Source: Huaxiibacter chinensis
Lineage (GTDB): Bacteria > Pseudomonadota > Gammaproteobacteria > Enterobacterales > Enterobacteriaceae
Assembly: GCF_022171985.1 (NCBI RefSeq)
Contig: NZ_JAJVHF010000009.1
Span: 62,001-126,000 of the forward strand
Direction: 5' to 3'
DNA length: 64,000 bases
The position numbers and the translations under genes were made by a program. The notes below the pieces were generated by a model. It made no database searches. It was not told the origin of the DNA and was given only the letters and a program-made list of their open reading frames with translations. Shown in pieces: positions 19,799 to 30,762 of the stretch; positions within the stretch are counted from its first letter, which is position 1; the number at the start of each line of letters is the position of its first letter.

Positions 19799-20196
19799 AA
19801 GAAAAACCCTCTGAGGGGGTAAGACTGGACAAATGGCTGTGGGCCGCCCGTTTTTATAAAACGCGCGCCCTCGCCCGCGAGATGGTCGATGGTGGCAAAG
19901 TGCATTACAACGGCCAGCGCAGCAAGCCGAGCAAGGTCGTTGAACTGAATGCCATTCTGACGTTGCGTCAAGGGAACGATGAACGAACCATCGTGGTGAA
20001 AGGCATCACCGAACAGCGTCGCCCCGCGACCGAAGCGGTTTCGCTCTATGAAGAGACGGCTGAAAGCATAGAGAAGCGCGAGAAAGTGGCGCTGGCGCGC
20101 AAGATGAATGCCCTGACGATGCCGCACCCTGACAGGCGACCGGACAAGAAAGAACGTCGCGACTTATTAAAATTTAAACACGGCGAGAGTGAATAA
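19795..20196 (+). CDS. hslR: Ribosome-associated heat shock protein Hsp15
   Basis: Hsp15 is a small basic RNA-binding protein that recognises stalled 50S subunits carrying peptidyl-tRNA. An S4 domain covers about residues 9-70 (VRLDKWLWAARFYKTRALAREM, with KVHYNGQRSKPSK), followed by a basic C-terminal tail (RRPDKKERRDLLKFKHG). At 133 residues it has the E. coli length. It is coupled to yrfG and precedes hslO by 23 bases, placing two heat-shock proteins together. Confidence 0.96.
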   Translation: MKEKPSEGVRLDKWLWAARFYKTRALAREMVDGGKVHYNGQRSKPSKVVELNAILTLRQGNDERTIVVKGITEQRRPATEAVSLYEETAESIEKREKVALARKMNALTMPHPDRRPDKKERRDLLKFKHGESE

Positions 20197-20219
20197 TCGT
20201 CGTTAAATGAGAGAAAAAT

Positions 20220-21098
20220 ATGGCCCAGCACGACCAATTACACCGCTATCTGTTTGAACAATTTGCCGTTCGCGGCGAACTGGTGACCGTCTCCGAAACC
20301 TGGAAACAGATTCTGGAAAATCACAACTATCCGCTACCGGTTAAAAACCTGTTGGGTGAACTGCTGGTCGCAACCAGCCTGCTGACCGCAACGCTGAAAT
20401 TTGCCGGGGATATTACCGTACAGTTGCAGGGCGATGGCCCCATGACGCTGGCTGTGATCAACGGTAATAACCAGCAGCAGATGCGCGGCGTCGCGCGCGT
20501 GCAGGGTGATGTGCCTGAAGGCGCCGACCTGAAAACCCTGGTGGGTAATGGTTTCCTCGTCATTACCATCTCGCCGGAAGAAGGCGAGCGCTATCAGGGC
20601 GTTGTTGGTCTGGAAGGTGATACCCTCGCCGCCTGCCTGGAAGATTACTTCCTGCGCTCCGAACAGCTGCCGACCCGCCTGTTCATCCGCACGGGTGAAG
20701 TTGACGGTCAGCCAGCCGCCGGTGGCATGCTCCTGCAGGTGCTGCCTGCGCAAAACTCACAGGGCGACGATTTCACCCATCTGGCGACGCTGACGGAAAC
20801 CATCAAAGCAGAAGAGCTGTTTACCCTGCCGGCGCGTGAGGTGCTGTGGCGTCTGTATCACGAAGAGGAAGTCACGCTTTACGATCCTCAGGCCGTGGAA
20901 TTCAAATGCACCTGCTCACGTGAGCGTTGCGCCGATGCGCTCAGAACGCTGCCGGATGAAGAGATTGACAGCATCATGGCGGAGGACGGTGAAATCGATA
21001 TGCATTGCGATTACTGCAGTTCTCACTACGTTTTCAACGCCATGGATATCGCTGAGATCCGCAACAACGCTTCACCAGCCGATCCACAGGTTCACTGA
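20220..21098 (+). CDS. hslO: Redox-regulated chaperone Hsp33
   Basis: Hsp33 is a cytoplasmic holdase activated by oxidation. The C-terminal redox switch has the four zinc-binding cysteines in the pattern CTC near residue 232-234 and CDYC near 265-268. Reduced zinc-bound protein is inactive, and disulfide formation unfolds the linker and exposes client sites. The protein is 292 residues, the E. coli length. It ends ten bases before a bidirectional terminator shared with yhgE. Confidence 0.97.
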   Translation: MAQHDQLHRYLFEQFAVRGELVTVSETWKQILENHNYPLPVKNLLGELLVATSLLTATLKFAGDITVQLQGDGPMTLAVINGNNQQQMRGVARVQGDVPEGADLKTLVGNGFLVITISPEEGERYQGVVGLEGDTLAACLEDYFLRSEQLPTRLFIRTGEVDGQPAAGGMLLQVLPAQNSQGDDFTHLATLTETIKAEELFTLPAREVLWRLYHEEEVTLYDPQAVEFKCTCSRERCADALRTLPDEEIDSIMAEDGEIDMHCDYCSSHYVFNAMDIAEIRNNASPADPQVH

Positions 21099-21106
21099 GC
21101 CTGACG

Positions 21107-21132
21107 AAACGGCTCCGAATGGAGCCGTTTTT
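21107..21132. terminator. Bidirectional terminator between hslO and yhgE
   Basis: AAACGGCTCC (21107-21116) and GGAGCCGTTT (21121-21130) form a perfect ten-base-pair stem around a four-base loop, with T/A tracts on both sides. Confidence 0.88.
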
Positions 21133-21137
21133 AAACG

Positions 21138-22889
21138 TCATTGCGGGTTGTCGAACCTGCCGTAATGCATTTCAATCCGTTCTCCAGAGAGTGAAATATC
21201 CGCCCAGGGTTTAACAACAGCGCGGACTTTTCCTTGTTGTATTGCCCGATTCAGATCCTCCCGGGTCAACCCCTGCGGCATGTCGACAGTATCACCCGCC
21301 AACACCCAGCCCCCCGCGCTGTGGGTAAACACCAGTATTCCGCGATCGATAAACTGATACAGCACGGCTTCAGGGCTCCCATCGTTATTGAGATCCTGCG
21401 CCATCAGGACGCAGCCGCCTGTCTCATAGGTACAGCTCTCCAGACGATACTGATATTTCATGACCGCCTGCCAGAACGCTTTGTCTGGCGGTGCCATGCC
21501 CGGCGCAAGCTGGATCGCTTTCTCAAGCGTCGCGGCGGTGACTAATTGCGCTTTTGACTTTTCGCCTGCCAGTAAGCCGTCCAGTGTGCGCTTACGCGCC
21601 GCATCGGCGATGAAAGCCGGATCCTTTTGCAAGGTGAGCATCGCCTCGCGCCCCTTGCGGCCCGAATGACTCAGCATGTAAAGGCTCACCTGCGCTGCGT
21701 TGATTTTCCCTTCCTGATAGCGCGCCATATGGCTTGCCACCCCAATTCGCCACGGGTCCAGCAGGGGCGTGTTCAGTAAAAACAGTATGGCCAGTGACAG
21801 CAGCCCCACGGCAGGCGCTAACGAGCGGCGGATCCGCTGCGTGGTGCGACCACGGACGATAACGCTGATGCAGAAGCCAGATGCCCAGACCAGCGCAATC
21901 AAGGTAATGAGCGCCGCACAGACGCGTTCTGGGGACCAGCCATACTGACCGATCCGCAGCCACAAGGCCCACACGGCGAGCAACGCGTACACGGGAGAAA
22001 TGAGAAGCGCAACACGTACCAGGGTGCGTAACGGTGAGTAATAAGGCGGCGTTTCGCGCCGGGGATGCCAGACCACGGTAACCAGCACGAGCAGCAACAG
22101 TACCAGCCCCACCAGCAGGCCCGCCACCGAAGTCCGCCGTGATATGGCCTCAAAGCCCACGAAGGGCAGTACGGCAATAAAGATCAGCGACAGGACGGCC
22201 ACCAGCGGCAGCAGGCCGGTAGCGATAGGGGTCAGCAGATTTTGCAGCGCCTGAACCCGCCGCGCCTGCGTGCGTGCCAGCACCGCCGTGCAGGCAGTCA
22301 CCACGCCAATGGCGACGGCGATAAACCAGTCCGTCTTAAAAAAGAGGGTATGAAACGCGTCAATACCGATCAGCTCGAAAAGCTCAGCCCACAGATATAA
22401 CACCAGCCAGAACAGACCATTTGAAAGAAAAATAAGCAGGATAGTCAGGACATTCAGCCAGTTTTTGTCATGAAACCAGACCTCAAAAGCGTCTTGCGGG
22501 GTGACCGCCAGGCGACGCTGCAACCAGGGCAGGATGAGCAGGCTCATCAGTAAAAGATGGATGCCAAAAATAGTCAGCGCATCCTGCACGTTCCAGCGCT
22601 CCATTCCCTGAATTCGCCACTTCAACCAGACGCCCATCCCCCCCACTACCGCCGCCATCCCCAGCAGGACCAGCCACATAACAGGCTGCCGGAAGGAGGT
22701 GACGGAAAGCGACAGTGCGGTGGATACCACCACGGTCGCGGGTATCACGCACATCAGCCAGACGGTATCGGCGGGCAGGCTGGCCCAGGCCATATACCAG
22801 GTCACGAGGTAGCAGATAAAGCCCTGCAACGCGCCAACGACAATGATGCCTGCACGGGTAGCGGGCGATAATTCATCTGCATAATCCAT
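21138..22889 (-). CDS. yhgE: Inner-membrane protein YhgE (DUF4153-like)
   Basis: This is a polytopic membrane protein of 583 residues with about twelve hydrophobic segments in the N-terminal two thirds and a soluble C-terminal domain. The latter includes LNNDGSPEAVLYQF, which resembles an EF-hand- or FG-GAP-like loop. The function is not established. The start at 22889 (MDYADELSPATRAGI) is chosen because GAGAGGAA lies at a proper distance, while the longer frame to 22919 has no such site. The name rests on position between hslO and pckA and on general character. The 379 bases to pckA hold the pckA control region. Confidence 0.82.
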   Translation of the reverse strand: MDYADELSPATRAGIIVVGALQGFICYLVTWYMAWASLPADTVWLMCVIPATVVVSTALSLSVTSFRQPVMWLVLLGMAAVVGGMGVWLKWRIQGMERWNVQDALTIFGIHLLLMSLLILPWLQRRLAVTPQDAFEVWFHDKNWLNVLTILLIFLSNGLFWLVLYLWAELFELIGIDAFHTLFFKTDWFIAVAIGVVTACTAVLARTQARRVQALQNLLTPIATGLLPLVAVLSLIFIAVLPFVGFEAISRRTSVAGLLVGLVLLLLVLVTVVWHPRRETPPYYSPLRTLVRVALLISPVYALLAVWALWLRIGQYGWSPERVCAALITLIALVWASGFCISVIVRGRTTQRIRRSLAPAVGLLSLAILFLLNTPLLDPWRIGVASHMARYQEGKINAAQVSLYMLSHSGRKGREAMLTLQKDPAFIADAARKRTLDGLLAGEKSKAQLVTAATLEKAIQLAPGMAPPDKAFWQAVMKYQYRLESCTYETGGCVLMAQDLNNDGSPEAVLYQFIDRGILVFTHSAGGWVLAGDTVDMPQGLTREDLNRAIQQGKVRAVVKPWADISLSGERIEMHYGRFDNPQ

Positions 22890-23133
22890 ATTTGAGTTCC
22901 TCTCATCTGAATGGCGCATTCTCTCATCAACGTCCCCCGACGCCCTCTCAACACAATCTGAATTGGGCTTGCTACCGGTGAGTTGAATCGAATCTCATCA
23001 TGAAACTCATACGTAATTTTCTTACATGTATGCGATTACATTCACATTCCTCTGGTTAATAACACTAATACTTAACCTTTTAGGAACATTTTCCCCAACA
23101 AAAAAAGGAAAACTGCGATAATCCGCCCTGCTT

Positions 23134-23149
23134 CGTGACAGGAGTCACA
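23134..23149 (+). promoter_or_regulatory. CRP-binding site upstream of pckA
   Basis: CGTGA-N6-TCACA differs from the CRP consensus TGTGA-N6-TCACA by one base. It lies about 120 bases before the pckA start, consistent with the known cAMP-CRP control of this gluconeogenic gene. Confidence 0.72.
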
Positions 23150-23228
23150 GTGTTTTCCGTTTGTAAGGGTTTTATCCAGATACGCAATTCTATGAGCCCC
23201 GTCGCGGTTAACAACCCAAGAAAAACCC

Positions 23229-23234
23229 TACAAT
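23229..23234 (+). promoter_or_regulatory. Candidate -10 element of the pckA promoter
   Basis: TACAAT lies 35 bases before the pckA ATG. No good -35 hexamer is present at 16-18 bases, which fits an activator-dependent promoter. Confidence 0.45.
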
Positions 23235-23268
23235 TTTAGGCAGTACATATTGGCTAAGGAGCAGTGAT

Positions 23269-24888
23269 ATGCGTGTTAAAGATTTAACCCCGCAAGATCT
23301 CAAGGCTTATGGTATTCACGACGTCCAGGGCATCGTCTATAACCCCGATTACGATACGTTGTATCAGGAAGAGCTTAATCCAGCACTGGAAGGATACGAG
23401 CGTGGGGTGTTAACCAGTACAGGTGCGATTGCCGTTGACACCGGTATCTTTACCGGCCGTTCGCCGAAGGATAAGTATATCGTCCGTGACGATACCACCC
23501 GCGATACGTTGTGGTGGGCTGATAATGGCAAAGGGAAGAACGACAACAAGCCGCTTTCCCAGGAGACCTGGCAGCATCTTAAAGGTCTGGTCACTCATCA
23601 GCTTTCCGGCAAGCGCCTGTTCATTATTGATGCTTTCTGTGGCGCTAACGCCGACACCCGCCTCTCCGTTCGCTTTATCACGGAAGTCGCCTGGCAGGCG
23701 CATTTCGTGAAAAACATGTTTATTCGCCCGACCGATGAAGAGTTACAGGATTTCGAACCTGATTTTATCGTGATGAACGGCGCGAAGTGCACCAACCCGC
23801 AATGGAAAGAGCAGGGTCTGAACTCTGAGAACTTTATCGCGTTCAACCTGACGGAGCGCATCCAGCTGATTGGCGGCACCTGGTACGGCGGCGAAATGAA
23901 GAAAGGCATGTTCTCAGTCATGAACTACCTGCTGCCGTTGCAGGGCATTGCCTCCATGCACTGCTCGGCGAACGTGGGTGAAGCGGGCGACGTGGCGGTC
24001 TTCTTTGGTCTGTCCGGGACGGGTAAAACCACCCTCTCGACCGATCCAAAACGTCGTCTGATTGGCGATGATGAACACGGCTGGGATGATGACGGCGTCT
24101 TTAACTTTGAAGGCGGTTGCTACGCGAAAACCATCCGCCTGTCGGAAGAGGCCGAGCCGGATATTTTCCACGCAATCCGTCGTGATGCCCTGCTGGAAAA
24201 CGTCACCGTACGGGCCGACGGTACCGTTGATTTTGACGATGCCTCGAAAACCGAAAATACCCGCGTGTCGTATCCGATCTATCACATCGAGAATATCGTC
24301 AAGCCTGTCTCGAAAGCGGGCCACGCGTCAAAAGTTATCTTCCTGACCGCTGACGCCTTTGGCGTGCTGCCGCCGGTCTCTCGCCTGACGGCAAACCAGA
24401 CGCAGTATCACTTCCTGTCCGGATTTACCGCGAAGCTGGCGGGCACGGAGCGTGGTGTCACCGAGCCGACGCCGACCTTCTCGGCGTGCTTTGGCGCCGC
24501 CTTCCTGTCGCTGCACCCAACGCAGTATGCAGAAGTGCTGGTGAAACGCATGCAGGCGGCTGGCGCGCAGGCATACCTGGTGAATACCGGCTGGAACGGA
24601 ACGGGCAAACGGATATCAATAAAAGATACCCGTGCCATTATCGACGCGATCATTGATGGTTCGCTGGATGATGCTGAAACCTTTACCCTGCCGATGTTTA
24701 ACCTGGCCATTCCGACGAGCTTGCCGGGCGTGGATACGCATATCCTCGACCCACGCAACACCTACGCATCTCCGGAACAGTGGCAGGAGAAGGCAGAAAC
24801 GCTGGCGAAGCTGTTCATTGAGAACTTTGAGAAGTACACCGATACGCCAGCCGGCGAGGCGTTGGTGAGTGCGGGACCTAAGTTCTAA
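23269..24888 (+). CDS. pckA: Phosphoenolpyruvate carboxykinase (ATP)
   Basis: PckA converts oxaloacetate and ATP to phosphoenolpyruvate, the first committed step of gluconeogenesis. The ATP-binding loop [13 protein letters not shown] lies near residue 248. The metal-binding region DDEHGWDD and the substrate-binding NMFIRP and TGRSPKDKY are conserved. It has 539 residues against 540 in E. coli. AAGGAG lies nine bases before the ATG. A strong bidirectional terminator follows, shared with the convergent envZ. Confidence 0.97.
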   Translation: MRVKDLTPQDLKAYGIHDVQGIVYNPDYDTLYQEELNPALEGYERGVLTSTGAIAVDTGIFTGRSPKDKYIVRDDTTRDTLWWADNGKGKNDNKPLSQETWQHLKGLVTHQLSGKRLFIIDAFCGANADTRLSVRFITEVAWQAHFVKNMFIRPTDEELQDFEPDFIVMNGAKCTNPQWKEQGLNSENFIAFNLTERIQLIGGTWYGGEMKKGMFSVMNYLLPLQGIASMHCSANVGEAGDVAVFFGLSGTGKTTLSTDPKRRLIGDDEHGWDDDGVFNFEGGCYAKTIRLSEEAEPDIFHAIRRDALLENVTVRADGTVDFDDASKTENTRVSYPIYHIENIVKPVSKAGHASKVIFLTADAFGVLPPVSRLTANQTQYHFLSGFTAKLAGTERGVTEPTPTFSACFGAAFLSLHPTQYAEVLVKRMQAAGAQAYLVNTGWNGTGKRISIKDTRAIIDAIIDGSLDDAETFTLPMFNLAIPTSLPGVDTHILDPRNTYASPEQWQEKAETLAKLFIENFEKYTDTPAGEALVSAGPKF

Positions 24889-24896
24889 GTAAAAGC

Positions 24897-24922
24897 AAAA
24901 CGGCAACCTGGGTTGCCGTTTT
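24897..24922. terminator. Terminator between pckA and envZ
   Basis: AAAACGGCAACC (24897-24908) and GGTTGCCGTTTT (24911-24922) form a 12-base-pair perfect stem with a two-base centre, flanked by A and T tracts so that both strands end here. Confidence 0.88.
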
Positions 24923-24931
24923 GGTATTTTC

Positions 24932-24976
24932 TCCCTCTCCCCGCGGGAGAGGGCCAGGGTGCGGTCATCAGGCCGC
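24932..24976 (+). repeat. Single copy of the CCCTCTCCC palindrome family
   Basis: CCCTCTCCCCGCGGGAGAGG followed by a tail close to GCCAGGGTGCGGTCATCAGG matches the core and tail of the tandem units before glpD. It lies between the convergent pckA and envZ. Confidence 0.75.
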
Positions 24977-24982
24977 CCCTTT

Positions 24983-27045
<2,063 letters not shown>

Positions 27046-27276
27046 TGTGTGTACTCCCAAAGGTCCGGATAGTGTTTCAGTACGTATTCTAAAAAAGTGC
27101 ACGTATTCGACCAGCTAATTCTGGTATACATTCTAGTCGAAATTGTTACAAAGCATATTTAACAGCAGCTTATCTGCACATTTCATCACATAACTCATTA
27201 TTAATCCTGTCTGTTAAGCTATGTGGTACGTAAAGTGCGAACGCAAGACAATCAAGCCCGATCTGAAGGTCATACC

Positions 27277-27750
27277 ATGAAAACGCCGTTGATCACCCGT
27301 GAAGGGTACGAAAAACTCAAAAAAGAGATGGATTACCTGTGGCGAGAAGAGCGCCCGGAAGTGACAAAGAAAGTCACATGGGCGGCAAGCCTTGGCGACC
27401 GCAGTGAGAACGCTGACTACCAGTATAATAAGAAACGATTACGTGAGATTGACCGTCGCGTCCGCTATCTGACCAAATGCCTTGAGAATTTAAGGATCGT
27501 CGATTACTCCCCGCAGCAGGAAGGCAAAGTGTTCTTCGGTGCCTGGGTTGAAATTGAAAATGACGACGGTGACACCAAACGTTTTCGCATCGTGGGCTAC
27601 GATGAAATTTTTGGTCGTAAGGATTACATCTCGATCGACTCCCCCATGGCCCGTGCCTTGCTAAAAAAAGAGGTAGGCGATTTGGCTGTCGTTCAAACCC
27701 CTGCCGGCGAAGCAAGCTGGTATGTGAACGAAATTGAGTACGTAAAATAG
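27277..27750 (+). CDS. greB: Transcription elongation factor GreB
   Basis: GreB enters the RNA polymerase secondary channel and stimulates cleavage of backtracked transcripts. The N-terminal coiled coil has the acidic tip residues in ASLGDRSENADYQ (near 41-44), and the C-terminal domain has GRKDYISIDSPMARALL. The start at 27277 (MKTPLITREGYEK) gives 157 residues against 158 in E. coli. A longer frame from 27223 is unconserved. It is followed by yhgF in the same direction. Confidence 0.97.
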   Translation: MKTPLITREGYEKLKKEMDYLWREERPEVTKKVTWAASLGDRSENADYQYNKKRLREIDRRVRYLTKCLENLRIVDYSPQQEGKVFFGAWVEIENDDGDTKRFRIVGYDEIFGRKDYISIDSPMARALLKKEVGDLAVVQTPAGEASWYVNEIEYVK

Positions 27751-27837
27751 TCCGAGAGCGCCCTCCACGGCTGGCATTTTTGCCAGCCAGTCCGTATAAC
27801 TATCCCCCTGATTTTTGATCCATTAGATGAAAAAGCC

Positions 27838-30168
27838 ATGATGAAAGAGTCGCTCTGCCGCATTATTGCGGGTGAACTTCAGGCCAGGACCGAACAGGTA
27901 GAAGCTGCCGTTCGCCTGCTTGATGAAGGGAACACCGTGCCGTTTATTGCACGTTATCGTAAGGAAATCACCGGCGGTCTTGATGACACCCAACTGCGTA
28001 ATCTGGAAACCCGCCTGGGTTACCTGCGCGAGCTGGAAGACCGTCGCCAGGCCATTCTCAAATCGATCGGCGAGCAGGGTAAACTGACCGACGCGCTGGC
28101 GGGTGCCATTAACGGCACGATGAGCAAAACCGAGCTGGAAGATCTCTATCTGCCGTATAAACCCAAGCGTCGCACGCGCGGGCAGATTGCGATTGAAGCC
28201 GGGCTGGAACCGCTGGCCGACCTGCTGTGGAACACGCCGTCACACGACCCGGAAAGCGAAGCCGCCAAATTTATTGATGCCGATAAAGGCGTCGCAGACA
28301 CCAAGGCAGCGCTGGACGGCGCGCGTTATATTCTGATGGAGCGTTTTGCCGAAGACGCCGCCTTACTGGCGAAAGTGCGTGATTATCTGTGGAAAAATGC
28401 CCATATCGTCTCGCAGGTTGTGAGCGGCAAAGAGGAAGAAGGCGCAAAATTCCGCGACTACTTCGATCACCATGAACCGATCGCGACCGCGCCTTCACAC
28501 CGCGCGCTGGCCATGTTCCGTGGCCGCAACGAAGGCGTGCTGCAGCTGTCGCTCAATGCGGACCCACAGTTCGATGAGCCGCCGAAAGAGAGCTATGGCG
28601 AACAAATCATCATTGACCACCTTGGCCTGCGCCTGAACAACGCCCCGGCAGACAGCTGGCGTAAAGGCGTGGTGAGCTGGACGTGGCGCATCAAGGTCCT
28701 GATGCATCTTGAGACCGAACTGATGGGCACCGTTCGCGAGCGTGCAGAAGATGAAGCGATCAACGTCTTCGCCCGTAACCTGCACGATCTGCTGATGGCT
28801 GCCCCGGCGGGTCTGCGCGCCACGATGGGGCTGGACCCCGGTTTGCGTACCGGGGTGAAAGTGGCTGTGGTTGATGGTACCGGAAAGCTGGTGGCAACCG
28901 ACACGATCTATCCGCATACCGGTCAGGCGGCAAAAGCCGCGGTCGCCGTGGCTGCATTGTGCGAGAAGCATAACGTCGAACTGGTGGCGATCGGTAACGG
29001 TACGGCCTCACGCGAAACCGAACGTTTCTTCCTCGACGTGCAGCAGCAGTTCCCGAAGGTCACCGCCCAGAAGGTGATCGTGAGTGAAGCCGGGGCGTCA
29101 GTCTACTCCGCATCAGAACTGGCGGCGCTGGAGTTTCCCGATCTGGATGTCTCCCTGCGTGGGGCGGTCTCCATCGCCCGTCGCCTGCAGGATCCCCTGG
29201 CGGAGCTGGTGAAAATCGATCCTAAATCCATCGGCGTGGGCCAGTATCAGCACGACGTCAGCCAGACACAGCTCGCCCGCAAGCTGGACGCGGTAGTCGA
29301 GGATTGCGTGAACGCCGTTGGGGTGGATCTGAATACGGCATCCGTCGCCCTGCTGACGCGCGTGGCGGGCTTAACGCGCATGATGGCGCAAAACATCGTC
29401 TCCTGGCGTGATGAGAACGGTCAGTTCCAGAACCGCCAGCAGTTGCTGAAAGTGAGCCGTCTGGGACCGAAAGCGTTTGAACAGTGCGCGGGCTTCCTGC
29501 GCATCAACCACGGCGATAATCCGCTTGATGCGTCCACCGTGCACCCGGAAGCCTACCCGGTCGTGGAGCGCATCCTGGCAGCCACCCAGCAGGCACTGAA
29601 AGACCTGATGGGCAATAGCAGCGAGCTGCGTAATCTGAAGGCGGTCGATTTCACCGATGAACAGTTTGGTGTGCCCACCGTCTCGGATATTCTCAAAGAG
29701 CTGGAAAAGCCGGGCCGCGATCCGCGTCCTGAGTTTAAAACCGCGAAGTTTGCTGAAGGCGTGGAGACCATGAAGGATCTTCTGCCGGGTATGGTGCTGG
29801 AAGGGGCCGTCACCAACGTCACCAACTTTGGCGCCTTTGTTGATATCGGCGTTCATCAGGATGGTCTGGTCCACATCTCTTCGCTGGCGGACAAGTTCGT
29901 TCAGGACCCGCACACCGTGGTGAAAGCGGGTGATATCGTGAAGGTGAAAGTGCTGGAGGTCGATATGCCGCGTAAGCGTATTGCCCTGACGATGCGCCTT
30001 GACGAGCAGCCTGGCGAAACGAACAGCCGTCGCGGGAACGCAGGCGGCGGACGCGAGTCAGCGCGCCCTGCACCGGCCGCAGCCAAACCGCGCGGCCGTG
30101 AAGCCCAGCCTGCGGGTAACAGCGCCATGATGGATGCGCTGGCGGCAGCAATGGGTAAAAAACGCTAA
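27838..30168 (+). CDS. yhgF: Tex-family RNA-binding transcription accessory protein YhgF
   Basis: YhgF belongs to the Tex family, conserved in many bacteria. It has an N-terminal helix-rich domain, a YqgF/RNase H-like domain ([16 protein letters not shown] near residue 330), helix-hairpin-helix motifs ([15 protein letters not shown]) and a C-terminal S1 RNA-binding domain at about residues 650-720 ([21 protein letters not shown]). A low-complexity basic tail follows. It has 776 residues against 773 in E. coli. The precise cellular role is not settled, though Tex proteins affect transcription and toxin expression elsewhere. Confidence 0.95.
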   Translation: MMKESLCRIIAGELQARTEQVEAAVRLLDEGNTVPFIARYRKEITGGLDDTQLRNLETRLGYLRELEDRRQAILKSIGEQGKLTDALAGAINGTMSKTELEDLYLPYKPKRRTRGQIAIEAGLEPLADLLWNTPSHDPESEAAKFIDADKGVADTKAALDGARYILMERFAEDAALLAKVRDYLWKNAHIVSQVVSGKEEEGAKFRDYFDHHEPIATAPSHRALAMFRGRNEGVLQLSLNADPQFDEPPKESYGEQIIIDHLGLRLNNAPADSWRKGVVSWTWRIKVLMHLETELMGTVRERAEDEAINVFARNLHDLLMAAPAGLRATMGLDPGLRTGVKVAVVDGTGKLVATDTIYPHTGQAAKAAVAVAALCEKHNVELVAIGNGTASRETERFFLDVQQQFPKVTAQKVIVSEAGASVYSASELAALEFPDLDVSLRGAVSIARRLQDPLAELVKIDPKSIGVGQYQHDVSQTQLARKLDAVVEDCVNAVGVDLNTASVALLTRVAGLTRMMAQNIVSWRDENGQFQNRQQLLKVSRLGPKAFEQCAGFLRINHGDNPLDASTVHPEAYPVVERILAATQQALKDLMGNSSELRNLKAVDFTDEQFGVPTVSDILKELEKPGRDPRPEFKTAKFAEGVETMKDLLPGMVLEGAVTNVTNFGAFVDIGVHQDGLVHISSLADKFVQDPHTVVKAGDIVKVKVLEVDMPRKRIALTMRLDEQPGETNSRRGNAGGGRESARPAPAAAKPRGREAQPAGNSAMMDALAAAMGKKR

Positions 30169-30175
30169 CCCTATG

Positions 30176-30216
30176 CAGGCCCGGTGGCGCTTTGCTTACC
30201 GGGCCTGATTTTTTTT
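30176..30216 (+). terminator. REP-like terminator after yhgF
   Basis: CAGGCCCGGT (30176-30185) and ACCGGGCCTG (30198-30207) form a ten-base-pair stem with a 12-base loop, followed by nine T residues after one A. The stem is of the enterobacterial REP type. Confidence 0.85.
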
Positions 30217-30236
30217 GCCAGAAAACGCGCACCGAT

Positions 30237-30280
30237 TAATTTAAATAAATAAAAATGTACTCACTCATTTATTTAAATTA
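30237..30280. repeat. Perfect 14-bp AT-only inverted repeat upstream of feo
   Basis: TAATTTAAATAAAT (30237-30250) and its exact reverse complement ATTTATTTAAATTA (30267-30280) flank a 16-base spacer. It is about 225 bases before feoA and just after the yhgF terminator. It could be a protein-binding site or a cruciform, and no known operator fits it. Confidence 0.6.
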
Positions 30281-30371
30281 TGAAACCGATTGCATATCCA
30301 TATTTAAACTACCGATTATCACTTCATTAACAATAAACCCTTTTCGTTGACCTCTTCTCATTCAGTAAATA

Positions 30372-30385
30372 TTGAGCAAGGTCAA
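30372..30385 (+). promoter_or_regulatory. FNR-like binding site upstream of feoA
   Basis: TTGAG-CAAG-GTCAA matches the FNR consensus TTGAT-N4-ATCAA at all positions except the inner base of each half. feoABC in E. coli is activated by FNR under anaerobiosis, when ferrous iron is available. If it acts at -41.5, transcription would begin near 30420. Confidence 0.6.
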
Positions 30386-30442
30386 ACAGGCCGTAAATTA
30401 ATACAGTAAACAACATTCCGTCACAGTTTTATTATTGCTGAT

Positions 30443-30467
30443 AGAAACCATTCTCATTATCATTGCA
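30443..30467 (+). promoter_or_regulatory. Fur-box-like sequence upstream of feoA
   Basis: AAACCATTCTCATTATCATT contains overlapping matches to the Fur consensus GATAATGATAATCATTATC. The strongest is CATTATC at 30455-30461. Iron repression of feo by Fur is known in enterobacteria. The match is partial, so exact limits are uncertain. Confidence 0.5.
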
Positions 30468-30504
30468 TCTGTTGATTATTTAACCTTCGGTGAACGTGGT
30501 CGCT

Positions 30505-30732
30505 ATGCAATTCACTCCAGACAGTGCGTGGAAAATTACGGGTTTTACTCACGAGATCAGTCCCGCTTATCGCCAGAAACTGCTGTCCCTCGGCATGTTG
30601 CCCGGCTCCTCCTTTCAGGTGGTTCGCGTTGCGCCTTTGGGTGACCCTATTCATATCGAAACTCGCCGGGTGAGCCTGGTATTACGGAAAAAAGACCTCG
30701 CCTTAATTGAAGTCGAATCCTTATCACAATAA
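30505..30732 (+). CDS. feoA: Ferrous iron transport accessory protein FeoA
   Basis: FeoA is a 75-residue SH3-like cytoplasmic protein that supports FeoB-dependent Fe(II) uptake, possibly by contacting its G domain. It matches E. coli FeoA ([33 protein letters not shown]). The start at ATG 30505 ([13 protein letters not shown]) is preferred to an upstream GTG at 30490 that would add five residues. It is the first gene of feoABC and is preceded by FNR- and Fur-like sites. Confidence 0.96.
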   Translation: MQFTPDSAWKITGFTHEISPAYRQKLLSLGMLPGSSFQVVRVAPLGDPIHIETRRVSLVLRKKDLALIEVESLSQ

Positions 30733-30762
30733 TTCGCCCGCAGTGACAATGAGTCTAACGCA

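Noticed and set aside
28495..28971. Long antisense open frame inside yhgF
   Set aside because: It lies opposite a conserved gene with strong codon bias, and its translation is Arg/His-rich and unlike known proteins; it is a shadow frame.
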